64,000 nt of DNA, taken from assembly GCF_003284585.1 (NCBI RefSeq), contig NZ_QKRX01000006.1:124001-188000 (forward strand), in the 5' to 3' direction. The notes under the pieces are model-generated. The model had not been told where the DNA came from. It searched no databases and saw nothing but the letters and a program-made list of their open reading frames with translations. This document shows positions 52,038 to 61,565 of the stretch, one piece after another (the first letter of the stretch is position 1; each line of letters opens with the position of its first letter). Both the position numbers and the translations under genes were made by a program. The stretch is from Nitrincola tibetensis. Its GTDB lineage: Bacteria; Pseudomonadota; Gammaproteobacteria; Pseudomonadales; Balneatricaceae.

Positions 52038-53772
52038 AAATTTACCTAAGTTTGTATTTTTTACAGGTAAAGGGGGAGTGGGAAAGACCTCTTTAGCCTG
52101 CGCTACCGCTGTTGATCTGGTGGACGCAGGGTGTCGTGTGTTGTTGGTTAGTACGGATCCAGCTTCAAATGTGGGGCAAGTATTTGATACGGATATAGGT
52201 AATCATATTACACCAATCGTTAAAGTGCCGGGGCTAGAAGCGCTTGAAATTGATCCTGAAGCCGCAGCAGAAGACTACCGCGAGCGTATTATTGGCCCGA
52301 TCCGCGCTAATCTCCTTGGAAACGCCCTCAACAGCATTAAAGAGCAGTTATCGGGTGCTTGTACAACCGAGATTGCAGCCTTTGATGAATTCACGGCTTT
52401 GCTGACTGAGCAGGCACTTACCGCACGGTATGACCACATAGTGTTTGATACAGCCCCTACAGGCCATACTATTCGTTTACTCAAACTTCCGGGGGCTTGG
52501 AGTGGTTTTTTGGAAACTGGTGGTGATGCATCATGTCTTGGGCCTTTGGCTGGGTTGGAAAAACAGCGTGAGCGTTATGCCGCAGCGGTGAATAGTCTGT
52601 CGAATTCTGATTTGACACGTATGATTCTTGTTGCGAGACCCCGTACCAGTTCGCTTTCTGAGGCCGCGAGAACCTATAAAGAATTGGCTGCTATTGGAGT
52701 TGGTAATCAGCAACTGGCAATCAATGGACTGATGCCTGACGACGCGCTGGACGATGCGCTGGCGCTAAGTATGATTAATCGTGAACGCAGTGCGATAGCA
52801 GCAATGGACGCTGACCTTGCCAGTCTGGTTCAAAGTCATTTTTATCTGCGTCCTGAAAATTTAGTGGGTGTGGATGCCCTGCGTCGAATGAATCAGCCGG
52901 TCAACAAAATACAGGCTGAACCAAACCATCACGGCATGACTGATTTACCTTCTTTATCCCAGTTGATTAATGGCATTGAGGATGCAGGTAAAGGCCTGAT
53001 TATGACCATGGGCAAAGGTGGTGTTGGCAAAACCACTATTGCAGCTGCGGTTGCGGTAGAGCTTGCTGCACGTGGTCACGAGGTCTTGCTCACCACCACG
53101 GATCCAGCAGCACATTTGCACGAGACCCTAGCAGGTGATGTGTCCCGTCTCACGGTCAGTCGTATTGATCCTGAAGTTGAGACGCAGAGGTACCGTGATC
53201 ACATTATGCAGACGCGCGGAGCCAGTCTCGATGCTCAGGGCCGTGCCATGCTGGAAGAGGATCTACGTTCACCCTGCACAGAGGAAATTGCCGTATTTCA
53301 GGCTTTTTCTAGGGTGATACGAGAAGCCAGTCGTAAATTTGTGGTGATGGACACAGCACCAACGGGGCATACATTATTGTTGCTAGATGCCACGGGTTCG
53401 TACCATCGAGACATTATGCGTCATGCAAGTGATACCACTGCCCGCATGATCACGCCCATGATGCGCTTGCAGGATCCCAAGCAAACCAAAATACTGATTG
53501 TGACTTTGCCAGAAACTACACCTGTGTTAGAGGCCGCACGCTTACAGGAAGATTTGCTGCGGGCAGAGATTGCACCGTATGCCTGGGTGGTCAATGCGAG
53601 TCTTGCGGCTACCGATAGTGCCCACCCCTTGTTGGTTGCTCGTGCCAAAACGGAAATCGCGGAAATTGAGCGTGTTCAAAAGAGCCTTAGCCTTCGTTAT
53701 GCCGTCGTGCCTATGCAAGCCGATGACCCTGTCGGTGCCGGCCGATTGCATTGTCTTTTGAAGGTTCGTTGA
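52030..53772 (+). CDS. arsA: Arsenical pump-driving ATPase
   Basis: 580 residues with two halves, each with a P-loop: GKGGVGKTSLACATAVDL near residue 15 and GKGGVGKTTIAAAVAVELA near residue 336. Switch I/II motifs include STDPASNVGQVFDT and FDTAPTGHTIRLL, repeated in half two (TTDPAAHLHETLAGDV, MDTAPTGHTLLLL). Metal-binding cysteines occur in SGACTTEIA, DASCLGPLAG and SPCTEEIAVF. It couples ATP hydrolysis to As(III) efflux; its usual partner is ArsB, and here Acr3 is adjacent. Start is ATG 52030 (SD gggag), inside acr3. Confidence 0.95.
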   Translation: MFENLPKFVFFTGKGGVGKTSLACATAVDLVDAGCRVLLVSTDPASNVGQVFDTDIGNHITPIVKVPGLEALEIDPEAAAEDYRERIIGPIRANLLGNALNSIKEQLSGACTTEIAAFDEFTALLTEQALTARYDHIVFDTAPTGHTIRLLKLPGAWSGFLETGGDASCLGPLAGLEKQRERYAAAVNSLSNSDLTRMILVARPRTSSLSEAARTYKELAAIGVGNQQLAINGLMPDDALDDALALSMINRERSAIAAMDADLASLVQSHFYLRPENLVGVDALRRMNQPVNKIQAEPNHHGMTDLPSLSQLINGIEDAGKGLIMTMGKGGVGKTTIAAAVAVELAARGHEVLLTTTDPAAHLHETLAGDVSRLTVSRIDPEVETQRYRDHIMQTRGASLDAQGRAMLEEDLRSPCTEEIAVFQAFSRVIREASRKFVVMDTAPTGHTLLLLDATGSYHRDIMRHASDTTARMITPMMRLQDPKQTKILIVTLPETTPVLEAARLQEDLLRAEIAPYAWVVNASLAATDSAHPLLVARAKTEIAEIERVQKSLSLRYAVVPMQADDPVGAGRLHCLLKVR

Positions 53773-53844
53773 CGGAGCTTCTTTAACGCATGTTAAGCTC
53801 AACACCGTTAGAAACTAATTTGATTTTAAAAAAGAACAAGCCCT

Positions 53845-54561
53845 ATGAACGATATAAAGGATCTACCGAATCTCGATTCAAGTTGCCTACAGCATCCTGA
53901 TTTAAGCCAGATGTGCCGAAACAATGTCGACCATCGTCCTCGTATTTTATTGCTCTACGGATCACTTCGGCAGCGCTCTTTTAGTCGCTTAGTGACAGAA
54001 GAAGCGGCTAGACTATTAGAGCTAATGGGAGCTGAGACAAAAATCTTCAACCCCAGTGGATTGCCCTTGCCAGACGATACTGATGATCAGCATCCAAAAG
54101 TTCAAGAGTTGCGAGAGCTTGTGCGATGGTGTGAGGGTATGGTGTGGTGTTCTCCCGAGCGTCATGGGGCAATGACATCGATCATGAAGGCTCAAATTGA
54201 TTGGATTCCGTTAAGCATTGGTGCAGTTCGTCCTACTCAAGGAAAAACCCTAGCGGTAATGCAGGTTTGTGGTGGCTCTCAAAGCTTTAATACGGTTAAT
54301 CAAATGCGGATTTTGGGGCGGTGGATGCGGATGATCACAATTCCTAATCAATCGTCAGTTGCGAAGGCATTTCTTGAGTTCGATGAGCAGGATCGCATGA
54401 AACCATCGGCTTACTACAACCGAGTTGTTGATGTGATGGAAGAGTTAATAAAGTTCACTTTGCTAACACGTCAGTGCAGTGATTACTTAACGGATCGTTA
54501 CTCTGAACGGGTTGAGTCGGCGGAACAGTTATCAGCCCGAGTGAATCAACGAGCTATTTGA
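53845..54561 (+). CDS. arsH: ArsH, NADPH-dependent organoarsenical oxidase / FMN reductase
   Basis: 238 residues, flavodoxin-like fold. [20 protein letters not shown] at the FMN phosphate site, [20 protein letters not shown] and [19 protein letters not shown] are characteristic. It oxidises trivalent methyl- or aryl-arsenicals to less toxic pentavalent forms and lowers H2O2. It follows arsA after a 72-base gap and closes the first ars operon. Confidence 0.94.
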   Translation: MNDIKDLPNLDSSCLQHPDLSQMCRNNVDHRPRILLLYGSLRQRSFSRLVTEEAARLLELMGAETKIFNPSGLPLPDDTDDQHPKVQELRELVRWCEGMVWCSPERHGAMTSIMKAQIDWIPLSIGAVRPTQGKTLAVMQVCGGSQSFNTVNQMRILGRWMRMITIPNQSSVAKAFLEFDEQDRMKPSAYYNRVVDVMEELIKFTLLTRQCSDYLTDRYSERVESAEQLSARVNQRAI

Positions 54562-54599
54562 ACAAGACAAGCGATACGAAATGAAGTTGTAACAATAAA

Positions 54600-54630
54600 G
54601 GCTTTTCATATTGTTAACATCCGAAAAGCC
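54600..54630. promoter_or_regulatory. Inverted repeat upstream of the gapdh-arsJ-arsR operon
   Basis: GGCTTTTC (54600-54607) and GAAAAGCC (54623-54630) pair across a 15-base loop in the gap between arsH and gapdh, about 40 bases before the gapdh start. No T-run follows, so it may be an ArsR-type operator or the leader hairpin of the second operon. Confidence 0.5.
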
Positions 54631-54669
54631 GATACCTAATTTTAAGTTTCTAAACTGGAGGAATCACGT

Positions 54670-55683
54670 ATGGCGATTAAGGTCGGTATCAATGGCTTCG
54701 GCCGTATGGGGCGTTTAGCACTCAGAGCGGCGTGGAATTGGCCTGAGTTTGAGTTCGTTCGTATCAATGACCCTGCTGCGGGTGCTGAGAGCTTGGCGCA
54801 TTTGCTTAACTTTGACTCAGTGCATGGGCGCTGGTTACATGAAGCCAAGGCTGAAGGCGATCAGATTCTTATCGATGGCAAGTCCATTCAGGTGAGCAGT
54901 GAAAAGGAGATTGCCGCTACCGATTGGTCTGATTGCGACCTAGTCTTTGAATGCTCAGGCAAGATGAAAAGCCAAAGCGTCTTGCAAGCCTACCTAGATC
55001 AAGGCGTTAAGCGTGTCGTGGTGTCTGCACCCATTAAGGAAAAGGGTGTATTGAACGTGGTGATGGGGGTGAACGATCACCTGTATAACCCAGCAGAGCA
55101 TCGTATCGTCACCGCTGCTTCTTGCACCACGAACTGCTTGGCACCGGTGGTCAAAGTCATTAAAGAGAAACTCGGCATCAAGCATGCGAGCATGACCACC
55201 ATTCATGATTTAACCAACACTCAGACCATCCTAGACGCACCCCACAAGGATCTGCGTCGTGCGCGCGCCTGTGGCTCCAGCTTAATTCCAACCACGACTG
55301 GATCGGCGAAAGCGATTATCGAGATTTTTCCTGAACTGGCGGGTCGTATCAACGGTCATGCGGTGCGTGTACCGCTGGCCAATGCCTCTTTAACCGATTG
55401 TGTATTCGAGGTTGAAACACCGACCAGTGCGGAACAGGTCAATGCGTTTTTAAAAGCCGCGTCTGAAAACGAGTTGGCGGGCATTCTGGGCTATGAAGAG
55501 CGCCCATTGGTCTCTGTGGATTATCGTGGAGACTCTCGTTCCAGCATCATCGATGCGTTATCAACGATGGTGGTGAATGAAACGCACGTCAAAATCTATG
55601 CGTGGTACGACAATGAGTGGGGCTATAGCGTCAGAATGGTCGAGCTTGGTCGTAAAGTTGGCTTATTAGATCTAGGACAATAA
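54670..55683 (+). CDS. gapdh: Glyceraldehyde-3-phosphate dehydrogenase, arsenate-resistance (ArsJ-associated)
   Basis: 337 residues. NAD-binding start [19 protein letters not shown], catalytic [15 protein letters not shown] (Cys about 156) and [16 protein letters not shown] near the end. In ArsJ systems this enzyme uses arsenate instead of phosphate to make 1-arseno-3-phosphoglycerate. It is followed 2 bases later by arsJ, which supports that specialised role rather than glycolysis. Confidence 0.93.
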   Translation: MAIKVGINGFGRMGRLALRAAWNWPEFEFVRINDPAAGAESLAHLLNFDSVHGRWLHEAKAEGDQILIDGKSIQVSSEKEIAATDWSDCDLVFECSGKMKSQSVLQAYLDQGVKRVVVSAPIKEKGVLNVVMGVNDHLYNPAEHRIVTAASCTTNCLAPVVKVIKEKLGIKHASMTTIHDLTNTQTILDAPHKDLRRARACGSSLIPTTTGSAKAIIEIFPELAGRINGHAVRVPLANASLTDCVFEVETPTSAEQVNAFLKAASENELAGILGYEERPLVSVDYRGDSRSSIIDALSTMVVNETHVKIYAWYDNEWGYSVRMVELGRKVGLLDLGQ

Positions 55684-55685
55684 CC

Positions 55686-56915
55686 ATGTTAGCAGGGCTT
55701 TCGCGTGAGGTGCGGCAATATCTGATTGTCACAGGAAATTATTGGGCATTTACCCTGACAGATGGCGCACTGCGCATGTTGGTGGTGCTCTATTTTAACC
55801 AGTTAGGCTATAGCCCCTTACAGATTGCCCTGTTGTTTATTTTTTACGAGATTTTTGGCGTGGTGACCAACCTTGTGGGAGGTTGGCTCGGTGCGCGTTT
55901 AGGTTTAAACCGCATTATGAATGTGGGGTTGATTCTGCAGGTCGGCGCGCTATTGATGCTGACACTGCCTGCAGAATACTTAACCGTGGCTTGGGTCATG
56001 CTGGCGCAGGCCTTGTCGGGGATTGCCAAAGATTTAAACAAAATGAGTGCCAAGAGTTCGATTAAACTCTTGGTTCCTGACAATGCTCAGGGCAAGCTCT
56101 ACCAATGGGTGGCGTTGCTAACCGGTTCAAAAAATGCGTTGAAGGGCATCGGTTTTTTCTTAGGGGCCATGCTGTTAACACTTCTGGGCTTTACGGGAGC
56201 GGTTGCTGTGATGGCGGCAATGTTAGGGTGTGTTTGGATCTTTTCCATCCTGACCTTGCGCGATGATTTAGGCCGTATGAAAAATAAGCCTAAGTTTACC
56301 GATATCTTCTCGAAAAGCCGTGCCATCAACTATCTGTCAGCTGCGCGTTGCTTTTTGTTCGCTTCCCGGGATGTTTGGTTTGTCATCGCCTTACCTGTTT
56401 TTTTGAAAGACGGCTTGGGTTGGAGTTTCTGGCAAGTGGGCTTTTTCATGGCCAGTTGGGTGATTGGTTACGGCATTGTGCAATGTTTAGCACCGTATTT
56501 TACCGGCAAACGCTCGGGGCGAATTCCGGGACGCGGGGCCGTGGTTGCTTGGGGCAGTGCTTTGGCAGGTTTACCCTTGATAATGGCCGTCGGCTTATCA
56601 CTTAACTGGGATGCGCAAACCCTATTAATCTCAGGTTTAATGGCATTTGGTGTGGTGTTTGCTGTGAATTCATCTCTGCACAGTTATTTAATTGTTAGCT
56701 ATGCCCGCGGTGATGGTGTTTCGCTAGATGTTGGTTTTTACTACATGGCCAATGCCATGGGACGTTTACTCGGCACCGTTTTGTCAGGATGGCTCTACAT
56801 GGCCTATGGCTTGCAAATGTGCTTGAGTGTTTCGGCGGTCATGGTAGGGTTAGCGGTATTGATTTCATTGGCCTTGCCGCAGGGGCGTACACTGGCTGTA
56901 GTAGAGGAAAAGTAG
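55686..56915 (+). CDS. arsJ: ArsJ, organoarsenical efflux MFS transporter
   Basis: 409 residues with 11-12 hydrophobic helices. It begins LAGLSREVRQYLIVTGNYWA and contains GIAKDLNKMSAKSSIKLLVP, a stretch characteristic of ArsJ. It exports 1-arseno-3-phosphoglycerate made by GAPDH, giving net arsenate expulsion. It is two bases after gapdh, so coupled. Followed by an ArsR-type gene. Confidence 0.93.
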   Translation: MLAGLSREVRQYLIVTGNYWAFTLTDGALRMLVVLYFNQLGYSPLQIALLFIFYEIFGVVTNLVGGWLGARLGLNRIMNVGLILQVGALLMLTLPAEYLTVAWVMLAQALSGIAKDLNKMSAKSSIKLLVPDNAQGKLYQWVALLTGSKNALKGIGFFLGAMLLTLLGFTGAVAVMAAMLGCVWIFSILTLRDDLGRMKNKPKFTDIFSKSRAINYLSAARCFLFASRDVWFVIALPVFLKDGLGWSFWQVGFFMASWVIGYGIVQCLAPYFTGKRSGRIPGRGAVVAWGSALAGLPLIMAVGLSLNWDAQTLLISGLMAFGVVFAVNSSLHSYLIVSYARGDGVSLDVGFYYMANAMGRLLGTVLSGWLYMAYGLQMCLSVSAVMVGLAVLISLALPQGRTLAVVEEK

Positions 56916-56916
56916 A

Positions 56917-57333
56917 GTGATAGGCGTTGAAAAAACAAGGAATCAAGCAAGTTACGAAGAGCAACGGCTGAACCTTACCGAAGGGGCAGGGGATGCCCTA
57001 ATGTTCTATAAGAATCTAGCGGAAGAAAACCGTTTACTAAGTCTGCTGTTGTTGAAGCAAGAAGGTGAGCTATGTGTGTGTGAGATTATGGAGGCGCTCA
57101 ATCAATCGCAGCCCAAAATCTCTCGTCATTTGGCGCAATTACGCCGATCAGGGCTGCTAGTGGATCGACGCCAAGGGCAGTGGGTTTTGTATCGGCTTAA
57201 TCCTGATATGCACAATTGGATGCAGGATGTTTTAGAACGGACGCTCATCGAAAACCCTCATCTATTGGAAGAGCCCAGCCGACGTTTAAGCGATATGTCG
57301 ACTCGGCCAATCTTTTGCTCCACGTCAGCCTGA
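56917..57333 (+). CDS. arsR: ArsR family repressor (CVC type)
   Basis: 138 residues. The metal-binding motif ELCVCEIMEALNQSQPKISR has the CVC pair in the recognition-helix region, typical of the classic ArsR of E. coli type, with HLAQLRRSGLLVDRRQGQWV following. The start is GTG 56917 immediately after arsJ; an N-terminal extension of about 28 residues precedes the usual family start at Met29 (MFYKNLAEENRL), so Met29 is also possible. Different cysteine placement from the ArsR at 50547. Confidence 0.88.
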   Translation: MIGVEKTRNQASYEEQRLNLTEGAGDALMFYKNLAEENRLLSLLLLKQEGELCVCEIMEALNQSQPKISRHLAQLRRSGLLVDRRQGQWVLYRLNPDMHNWMQDVLERTLIENPHLLEEPSRRLSDMSTRPIFCSTSA

Positions 57334-57400
57334 ATAGACCGTCTTCAGTTGCCGATAAAAGGCTGCTGAAGAGGTGTTTAGGTTTGCGAGGACTTGACGG

Positions 57401-58465
57401 CTAAGCAAACTGTCCTCGGGTACGATTGGCATAGCGCACCAGCGCTAACATCAAAGGCACTTCCACCAAGACGCCAACCACCGTTGCCAAGGCCGCGCCA
57501 GATTGTAACCCAAACAGGGCAATCGCAGCGGCAACCGCCAACTCAAAAAAGTTACTTGCGCCGATCATCGCACCGGGTGCAGCAATATTATGTGGTACCT
57601 TCCAGCTCTTTGCCCAGTAGTAGGCCAGTAAAAATATCAGCACAGTTTGTATGATAAGTGGCACAGCAATGAGGGCGATATGCAAAGGGTTGGCTAAAAT
57701 CACATCGCCTTGGAACGCAAACAGCAGCACCAGTGTAATAATTAAGGCAATGGGTGTGACAGAGCCAATTTTGGGTAAAAAAACCTGGTCAAACCAATCC
57801 TGACCTTTGTTTTTAATGATGCTAATGCGGGTGAGATACCCCGCCGCCAAAGGAATGACGATATACAGCACAACTGACAGGGCGACAGTGTCCCAAGGCA
57901 CGGGGATATTAGAGATCCCTAGTAGTAGCACCACGATGGGTGCGAAGGCGAAGAGCATGATGAGGTCGTTTAGCGCGACTTGTACGAGGGTGTAGGCGGC
58001 ATCGCCACGGGTTAGGTAGCTCCAGACAAAGACCATCGCAGTACAGGGTGCCGCACCCAGTAAAATCGCCCCTGCTAGGTATTCATAGGCCAAGGCTTCA
58101 GGAATAAAGGGGCGAAACAGCACCACCAGAAAAAACCAGCTGATGGCGAACATGCTAAAGGGTTTAATCAACCAATTGACGCAGGTGGTGATCATCAATC
58201 CTTTTGGCTGTTTACGCACGTTCATCAAGGCTGAAAAGTCAATTTGCACCATCATCGGGAAAATCATACCCCAGATTAAAATGGCGACGGGTATGGAAAC
58301 TTGAGCGACTTCATAGGCTGCTAAGGCTTGCGGCAGGGCGGGTGCAAACTGCCCCAATAGTATTCCTGCGATGATGGCGAGCCCAACCCAGACGGACAGA
58401 AATCGGCCAAAAATTCCCATGCTTTCACTAGAGGGTTCAGCGTGATCAGCGGTATGCGGCGTCAT
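57401..58465 (-). CDS. acr3: ACR3 family arsenite efflux permease (second copy)
   Basis: 354 residues with the same layout as the acr3 at 50949. Long segments are identical (for example GAILLGAAPCTAMVFVW and FFELAVAAAIALFGLQSGAA nearly so), including the key cysteine. It is on the opposite strand and convergent with the CVC-type arsR, and is downstream of a CBS-domain gene. It appears functional. The duplication may serve another regulatory input. Confidence 0.95.
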   Translation of the reverse strand: MTPHTADHAEPSSESMGIFGRFLSVWVGLAIIAGILLGQFAPALPQALAAYEVAQVSIPVAILIWGMIFPMMVQIDFSALMNVRKQPKGLMITTCVNWLIKPFSMFAISWFFLVVLFRPFIPEALAYEYLAGAILLGAAPCTAMVFVWSYLTRGDAAYTLVQVALNDLIMLFAFAPIVVLLLGISNIPVPWDTVALSVVLYIVIPLAAGYLTRISIIKNKGQDWFDQVFLPKIGSVTPIALIITLVLLFAFQGDVILANPLHIALIAVPLIIQTVLIFLLAYYWAKSWKVPHNIAAPGAMIGASNFFELAVAAAIALFGLQSGAALATVVGVLVEVPLMLALVRYANRTRGQFA

Positions 58466-58498
58466 TGCGGCTTTCCTTCATTGCCTGAGTGGTAATAT

Positions 58499-58514
58499 AT
58501 ATGGATTTTCATAT
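58499..58514 (-). promoter_or_regulatory. Palindrome ATATG-N6-CATAT upstream of the second acr3
   Basis: ATATGGATTTTCATAT lies between the CBS gene stop (58515) and the acr3 start (58465), 34 bases upstream of the latter. It resembles the AT-rich dyads bound by ArsR-type repressors. Candidate operator, not verified. Confidence 0.4.
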
Positions 58515-59132
58515 CTAAATGCACAGGCTTAGATTATGTCCTGCTACCAGTAGGTTTAACAAGTCTGAACGGCAGACAATTCCGATTAATTGGTGTTGAT
58601 CATCCACCACTGGCATTGCTGTTGCTTTGGTTTGTATTAAATAATCGGCAATGTCGCGTACCAGTGTATCGCTGGTAATCGCAATAACTTGACGCTGTGA
58701 AAGCGTAGCGAGGCTATTCTCTGAGGTGATACCCACCTTGAGCAGTTGCAGGCTGGTAATGAGATTAAGCGGTTGCTGCATCTCGTTTACCACCACCAGA
58801 TGGTCTATTTCTTCCGTCTGCAGGGTGTTCCAAGCATGGCTTAGACTATCGGTTAACTTAGCTGTTATGACTGGGGCTGTCATGATATGGAAGGCTTGTA
58901 ACTTACGACGCTCATTGAGAGTATCGAGCTGCTTTTGTGTTTCGAGATACTGGTTCGTAGAAGCCGTCGACTTGGAAGGCGAGCGATTCGGTTTGTCTTT
59001 CGAGAAATCAATGGGTTTGAAAAGCTGGCGGTCCTTTCCGCTTTTCTGCACTTCACTGAGCCCGACATGACTGAGCTCTATACGTCCTATTTTATGGGAT
59101 ATTGGAAGGTTATCGTAAATTAATAATGCCAT
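58515..59132 (-). CDS. CBS domain-containing protein
   Basis: 205 residues. The first ~90 are low-complexity or variable (FKPIDFSKDKPNRSPSKSTA), the rest is a CBS pair: HIMTAPVITAKLTDSLSHAW with IDHLVVVNEMQQPLNLITS, and VIAITSDTLVRDIADYLIQT with TAMPVVDDQHQLIGIVCRSD. CBS pairs bind adenine nucleotides and regulate partner activity. Start ATG 59132 (SD aggagg on the minus strand). It precedes the second acr3 on the same strand by about 50 bases. No catalytic domain; role unknown. Confidence 0.9.
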   Translation of the reverse strand: MALLIYDNLPISHKIGRIELSHVGLSEVQKSGKDRQLFKPIDFSKDKPNRSPSKSTASTNQYLETQKQLDTLNERRKLQAFHIMTAPVITAKLTDSLSHAWNTLQTEEIDHLVVVNEMQQPLNLITSLQLLKVGITSENSLATLSQRQVIAITSDTLVRDIADYLIQTKATAMPVVDDQHQLIGIVCRSDLLNLLVAGHNLSLCI

Positions 59133-59376
59133 TTTCCCTCCTAGCACAGGATCCTAGAGCAGCCTCATCAAATAGGTACATGTATAGGTAATCGGCATCT
59201 TGCCCAGAAAGTTTAGGTTTACTTAAAAGGTGAGACACAGTAATCGTTGACTGAACTCAATAGTACAGGTAATAGAACTTGGAATGCGATGGCTTCTCTG
59301 GTTAAAATGCGATGAATCTGCGAATCTAGACCCAACAATAACAACATAAGCCCGAATGAGAGGCAGAGAGCACATA

Positions 59377-59718
59377 ATGAGCATAACCCTCCCCTTGCCT
59401 CAGGACAAAAAGATCACCTTTACCTGCCGTGTTGAGGCGGGCTGCTTAGGTCCAGATGGTCAGCTTCATGTAAAGGCTTTTTGCCAACATGCCGAAAAGG
59501 AAATCGCCTTTTTTGATACCGGCGTGATTCAATGGCGTTTGGTTCCTCGGCATGATAAATCTGAGGAGGAGATCCAGTATTCCATCGCCTCAAAGATCCT
59601 GACGCGTGAGCAAGCGGCTCGCTATTTTTCTTTGTTGGATCGTGACATCGAAGATATTGAAAACTTCTTCCATGGTTTTCTTGTACGGTTGATTAATGAA
59701 TATCTCGGGCACGAGTAA
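59377..59718 (+). CDS. Conserved-looking protein of unknown function
   Basis: 113 residues starting MSITLPLPQDKKITFTCRVE at ATG 59377; an in-frame ATG at 59356 is possible. The N-terminal half is beta-rich (GCLGPDGQLHVKAFCQHAEK, DTGVIQWRLVPRHDK) with two cysteines and the C-terminal half alpha-helical (LTREQAARYFSLLDRDIED, FFHGFLVRLINEYLG). No signal peptide, membrane segment or known motif. Codon use is like its neighbours, so it looks like a real gene. Family not recognised. Confidence 0.6.
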   Translation: MSITLPLPQDKKITFTCRVEAGCLGPDGQLHVKAFCQHAEKEIAFFDTGVIQWRLVPRHDKSEEEIQYSIASKILTREQAARYFSLLDRDIEDIENFFHGFLVRLINEYLGHE

Positions 59719-59774
59719 GTACTTACTTATGCTTATCGATGACTGCCAGGAAAACCTTGTACCTATTACGCCTC

Positions 59775-60923
59775 TTACTCTGATCGCTGCTTTCGGTTCT
59801 TAAAAATCCATAGGCTCAGGAGCGCTGTGATCGCGGTTAAACTCCAATAGAATTCAGTGATTAATGCCTGCTCAATTAAGATTGCTGCAAATAGAGCGCC
59901 AATCGCAACGGAAAAATCACGCCAGAAAGTGAAGGCACTTAATGAAAGCTGACGCTCATTATCATGCTCGCTGATATCCGCTAACAGCTTTGGCATTAAA
60001 ATCATGAGAAGCGCATGCCCCGTGGCCGCCAGCACGCTGGCAAAGAGAATCCAAGTCGTTGGCATCAACATCCCCGCTATTAATAAGCATCCCACTGTAA
60101 ATATTAGCCAGCCATAGGTGTTGGCGAAGAGGGCGAAACGCACGGAGATGAGCCCGATGACCATGCTAAAAATACGCTTTGCCGCAAAAATAAACGCCAC
60201 GGTGGATAAGGCTAGATGGATTGAATAGCCCATGCTGACCAGTTGTGGGGCCAGGATGATGACCCAGACACCATCAAACAGCAGGCATAATAAAAAGGTG
60301 AGCTGGTGTAGTGGAGCAGGCTTTGGCCAAGCCGCCGTTGCCTTTGCTTGGCTTTTGCGTTGCGGGTTGGGCAAGCCTAAGGCAGGAAGAATGGCGAGCA
60401 CACACAAGAGCGTACCGAACATCAGCACCTGACTCAGCGTTAAAAAGGTCAGCAGCCAAGGCGATAGCAGCATGACTAACAGCGGCCCGATTTCTTGAAA
60501 GCTGGTAAACCAGCCTAGGTTTTTAAGGCTAAGTGATCGTTCTTCAGTCGCATAATGCAAACACGCCAAACGCATTAGGGCAAAGGCACAACCCCAGAGC
60601 ACACGTGAAGCCAACAAAATCCAAGGGCTGGCCATGAGCACAAAACATAGGCTTGCTATCGTGGCTAAGGCAATGGCCTGCAATAAGGCCTTTCGAGCAC
60701 CCATAATCTGGAAATAACTGACGAGCCACGGATTGATGAGCAGTCGAATAAAACGATTTAAGGATAACAGCAATCCCACCCATAACAGCGTTAAGCCAAA
60801 AGACTCGAAATAAAGCGGCAACAACAAATAGAGTAACGCGTCCGAGACCAAGGTGAGGGTTAATACCAGGCTGGATAGCAATGTGTTTCGAGTGGAGTGC
60901 TGGGCAGGTGTTGATGCGGACAT
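59775..60923 (-). CDS. MFS family transporter
   Basis: 382 residues with about twelve hydrophobic helices. The N-terminal half starts TLLSSLVLTLTLVSDALLYL and has LLLSLNRFIRLLINPWLVSY (loop 2-3, an R-L-L-x-P variant of the MFS signature). Second half begins near LTFLLCLLFDGVWVIILAPQ. Probably a small-molecule exporter; the substrate is not known. Start ATG 60923 has the SD aggag. Monocistronic. Confidence 0.88.
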   Translation of the reverse strand: MSASTPAQHSTRNTLLSSLVLTLTLVSDALLYLLLPLYFESFGLTLLWVGLLLSLNRFIRLLINPWLVSYFQIMGARKALLQAIALATIASLCFVLMASPWILLASRVLWGCAFALMRLACLHYATEERSLSLKNLGWFTSFQEIGPLLVMLLSPWLLTFLTLSQVLMFGTLLCVLAILPALGLPNPQRKSQAKATAAWPKPAPLHQLTFLLCLLFDGVWVIILAPQLVSMGYSIHLALSTVAFIFAAKRIFSMVIGLISVRFALFANTYGWLIFTVGCLLIAGMLMPTTWILFASVLAATGHALLMILMPKLLADISEHDNERQLSLSAFTFWRDFSVAIGALFAAILIEQALITEFYWSLTAITALLSLWIFKNRKQRSE

Positions 60924-61201
60924 AACCGCCGCTCCTTTTAGCATAAGAAAGCCGACTAGAATAAACCAAAACCCAGCACTTTTGGTAAGTGAAGACGTTC
61001 ATAATCGGTTTATATAGTGTTGGCTGACGATGGATCAAGTAATATTAGCTTTTTAAATCATGTGGTAAAATTTTGTTAGTTGCTCTTTATAGTAAACGGA
61101 CGAGAGCAACGCGATGAATGAGGAGCCCCCGTCCTCCTGATGAATAAGTCCCAGAACACGAATTAGCTACGGCTGCCTAATAATAGATGTGAGGAAGAAC
61201 C

Positions 61202-61507
61202 ATGAAATCATCGCTACTGATCGCAATTGTAACCGAGGATGTATCTGAAAAAGCACTGGATATAGCCGTACGTGAAGGTATCAAAGGTGCAACAACCTTG
61301 CCGGCCAGTGGAATTAGTCAAAATCCTCTCAAAACATTCTTTGGGCTCACGTTTCAAGCACCGATGACCATTCTTTTTTGGATCGCAGAGACCGAAATGG
61401 CGAATCAAACCGCCCATGCTTTAAAAAATGAATTGAATCTTGATTCTCCACAGCAAGGCTTGGCAATGACACTGGAAATTGACCAATTGTTTGGATTGAA
61501 GATATAA
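61202..61507 (+). CDS. PII-like small signalling protein
   Basis: 101 residues starting MKSSLLIAIVTEDVSEKALD. It has the ferredoxin-like layout of the P-II superfamily, with GIKGATTLPASGISQNPLKTF in place of the T-loop region and a C-terminal QLFGLKI. The T-loop tyrosine and usual GlnB signature are not seen, so it is a divergent member that may bind nucleotides or a metal ion, not the nitrogen PII. It lies 58 bases before a monovalent cation/proton antiporter gene, which it may regulate. Confidence 0.72.
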   Translation: MKSSLLIAIVTEDVSEKALDIAVREGIKGATTLPASGISQNPLKTFFGLTFQAPMTILFWIAETEMANQTAHALKNELNLDSPQQGLAMTLEIDQLFGLKI

Positions 61508-61565
61508 GAGCCAAGCCGAAGAGTCGTAATAATTATTTTAATAAGCTCTCAGTGGGGTCTCGTTT

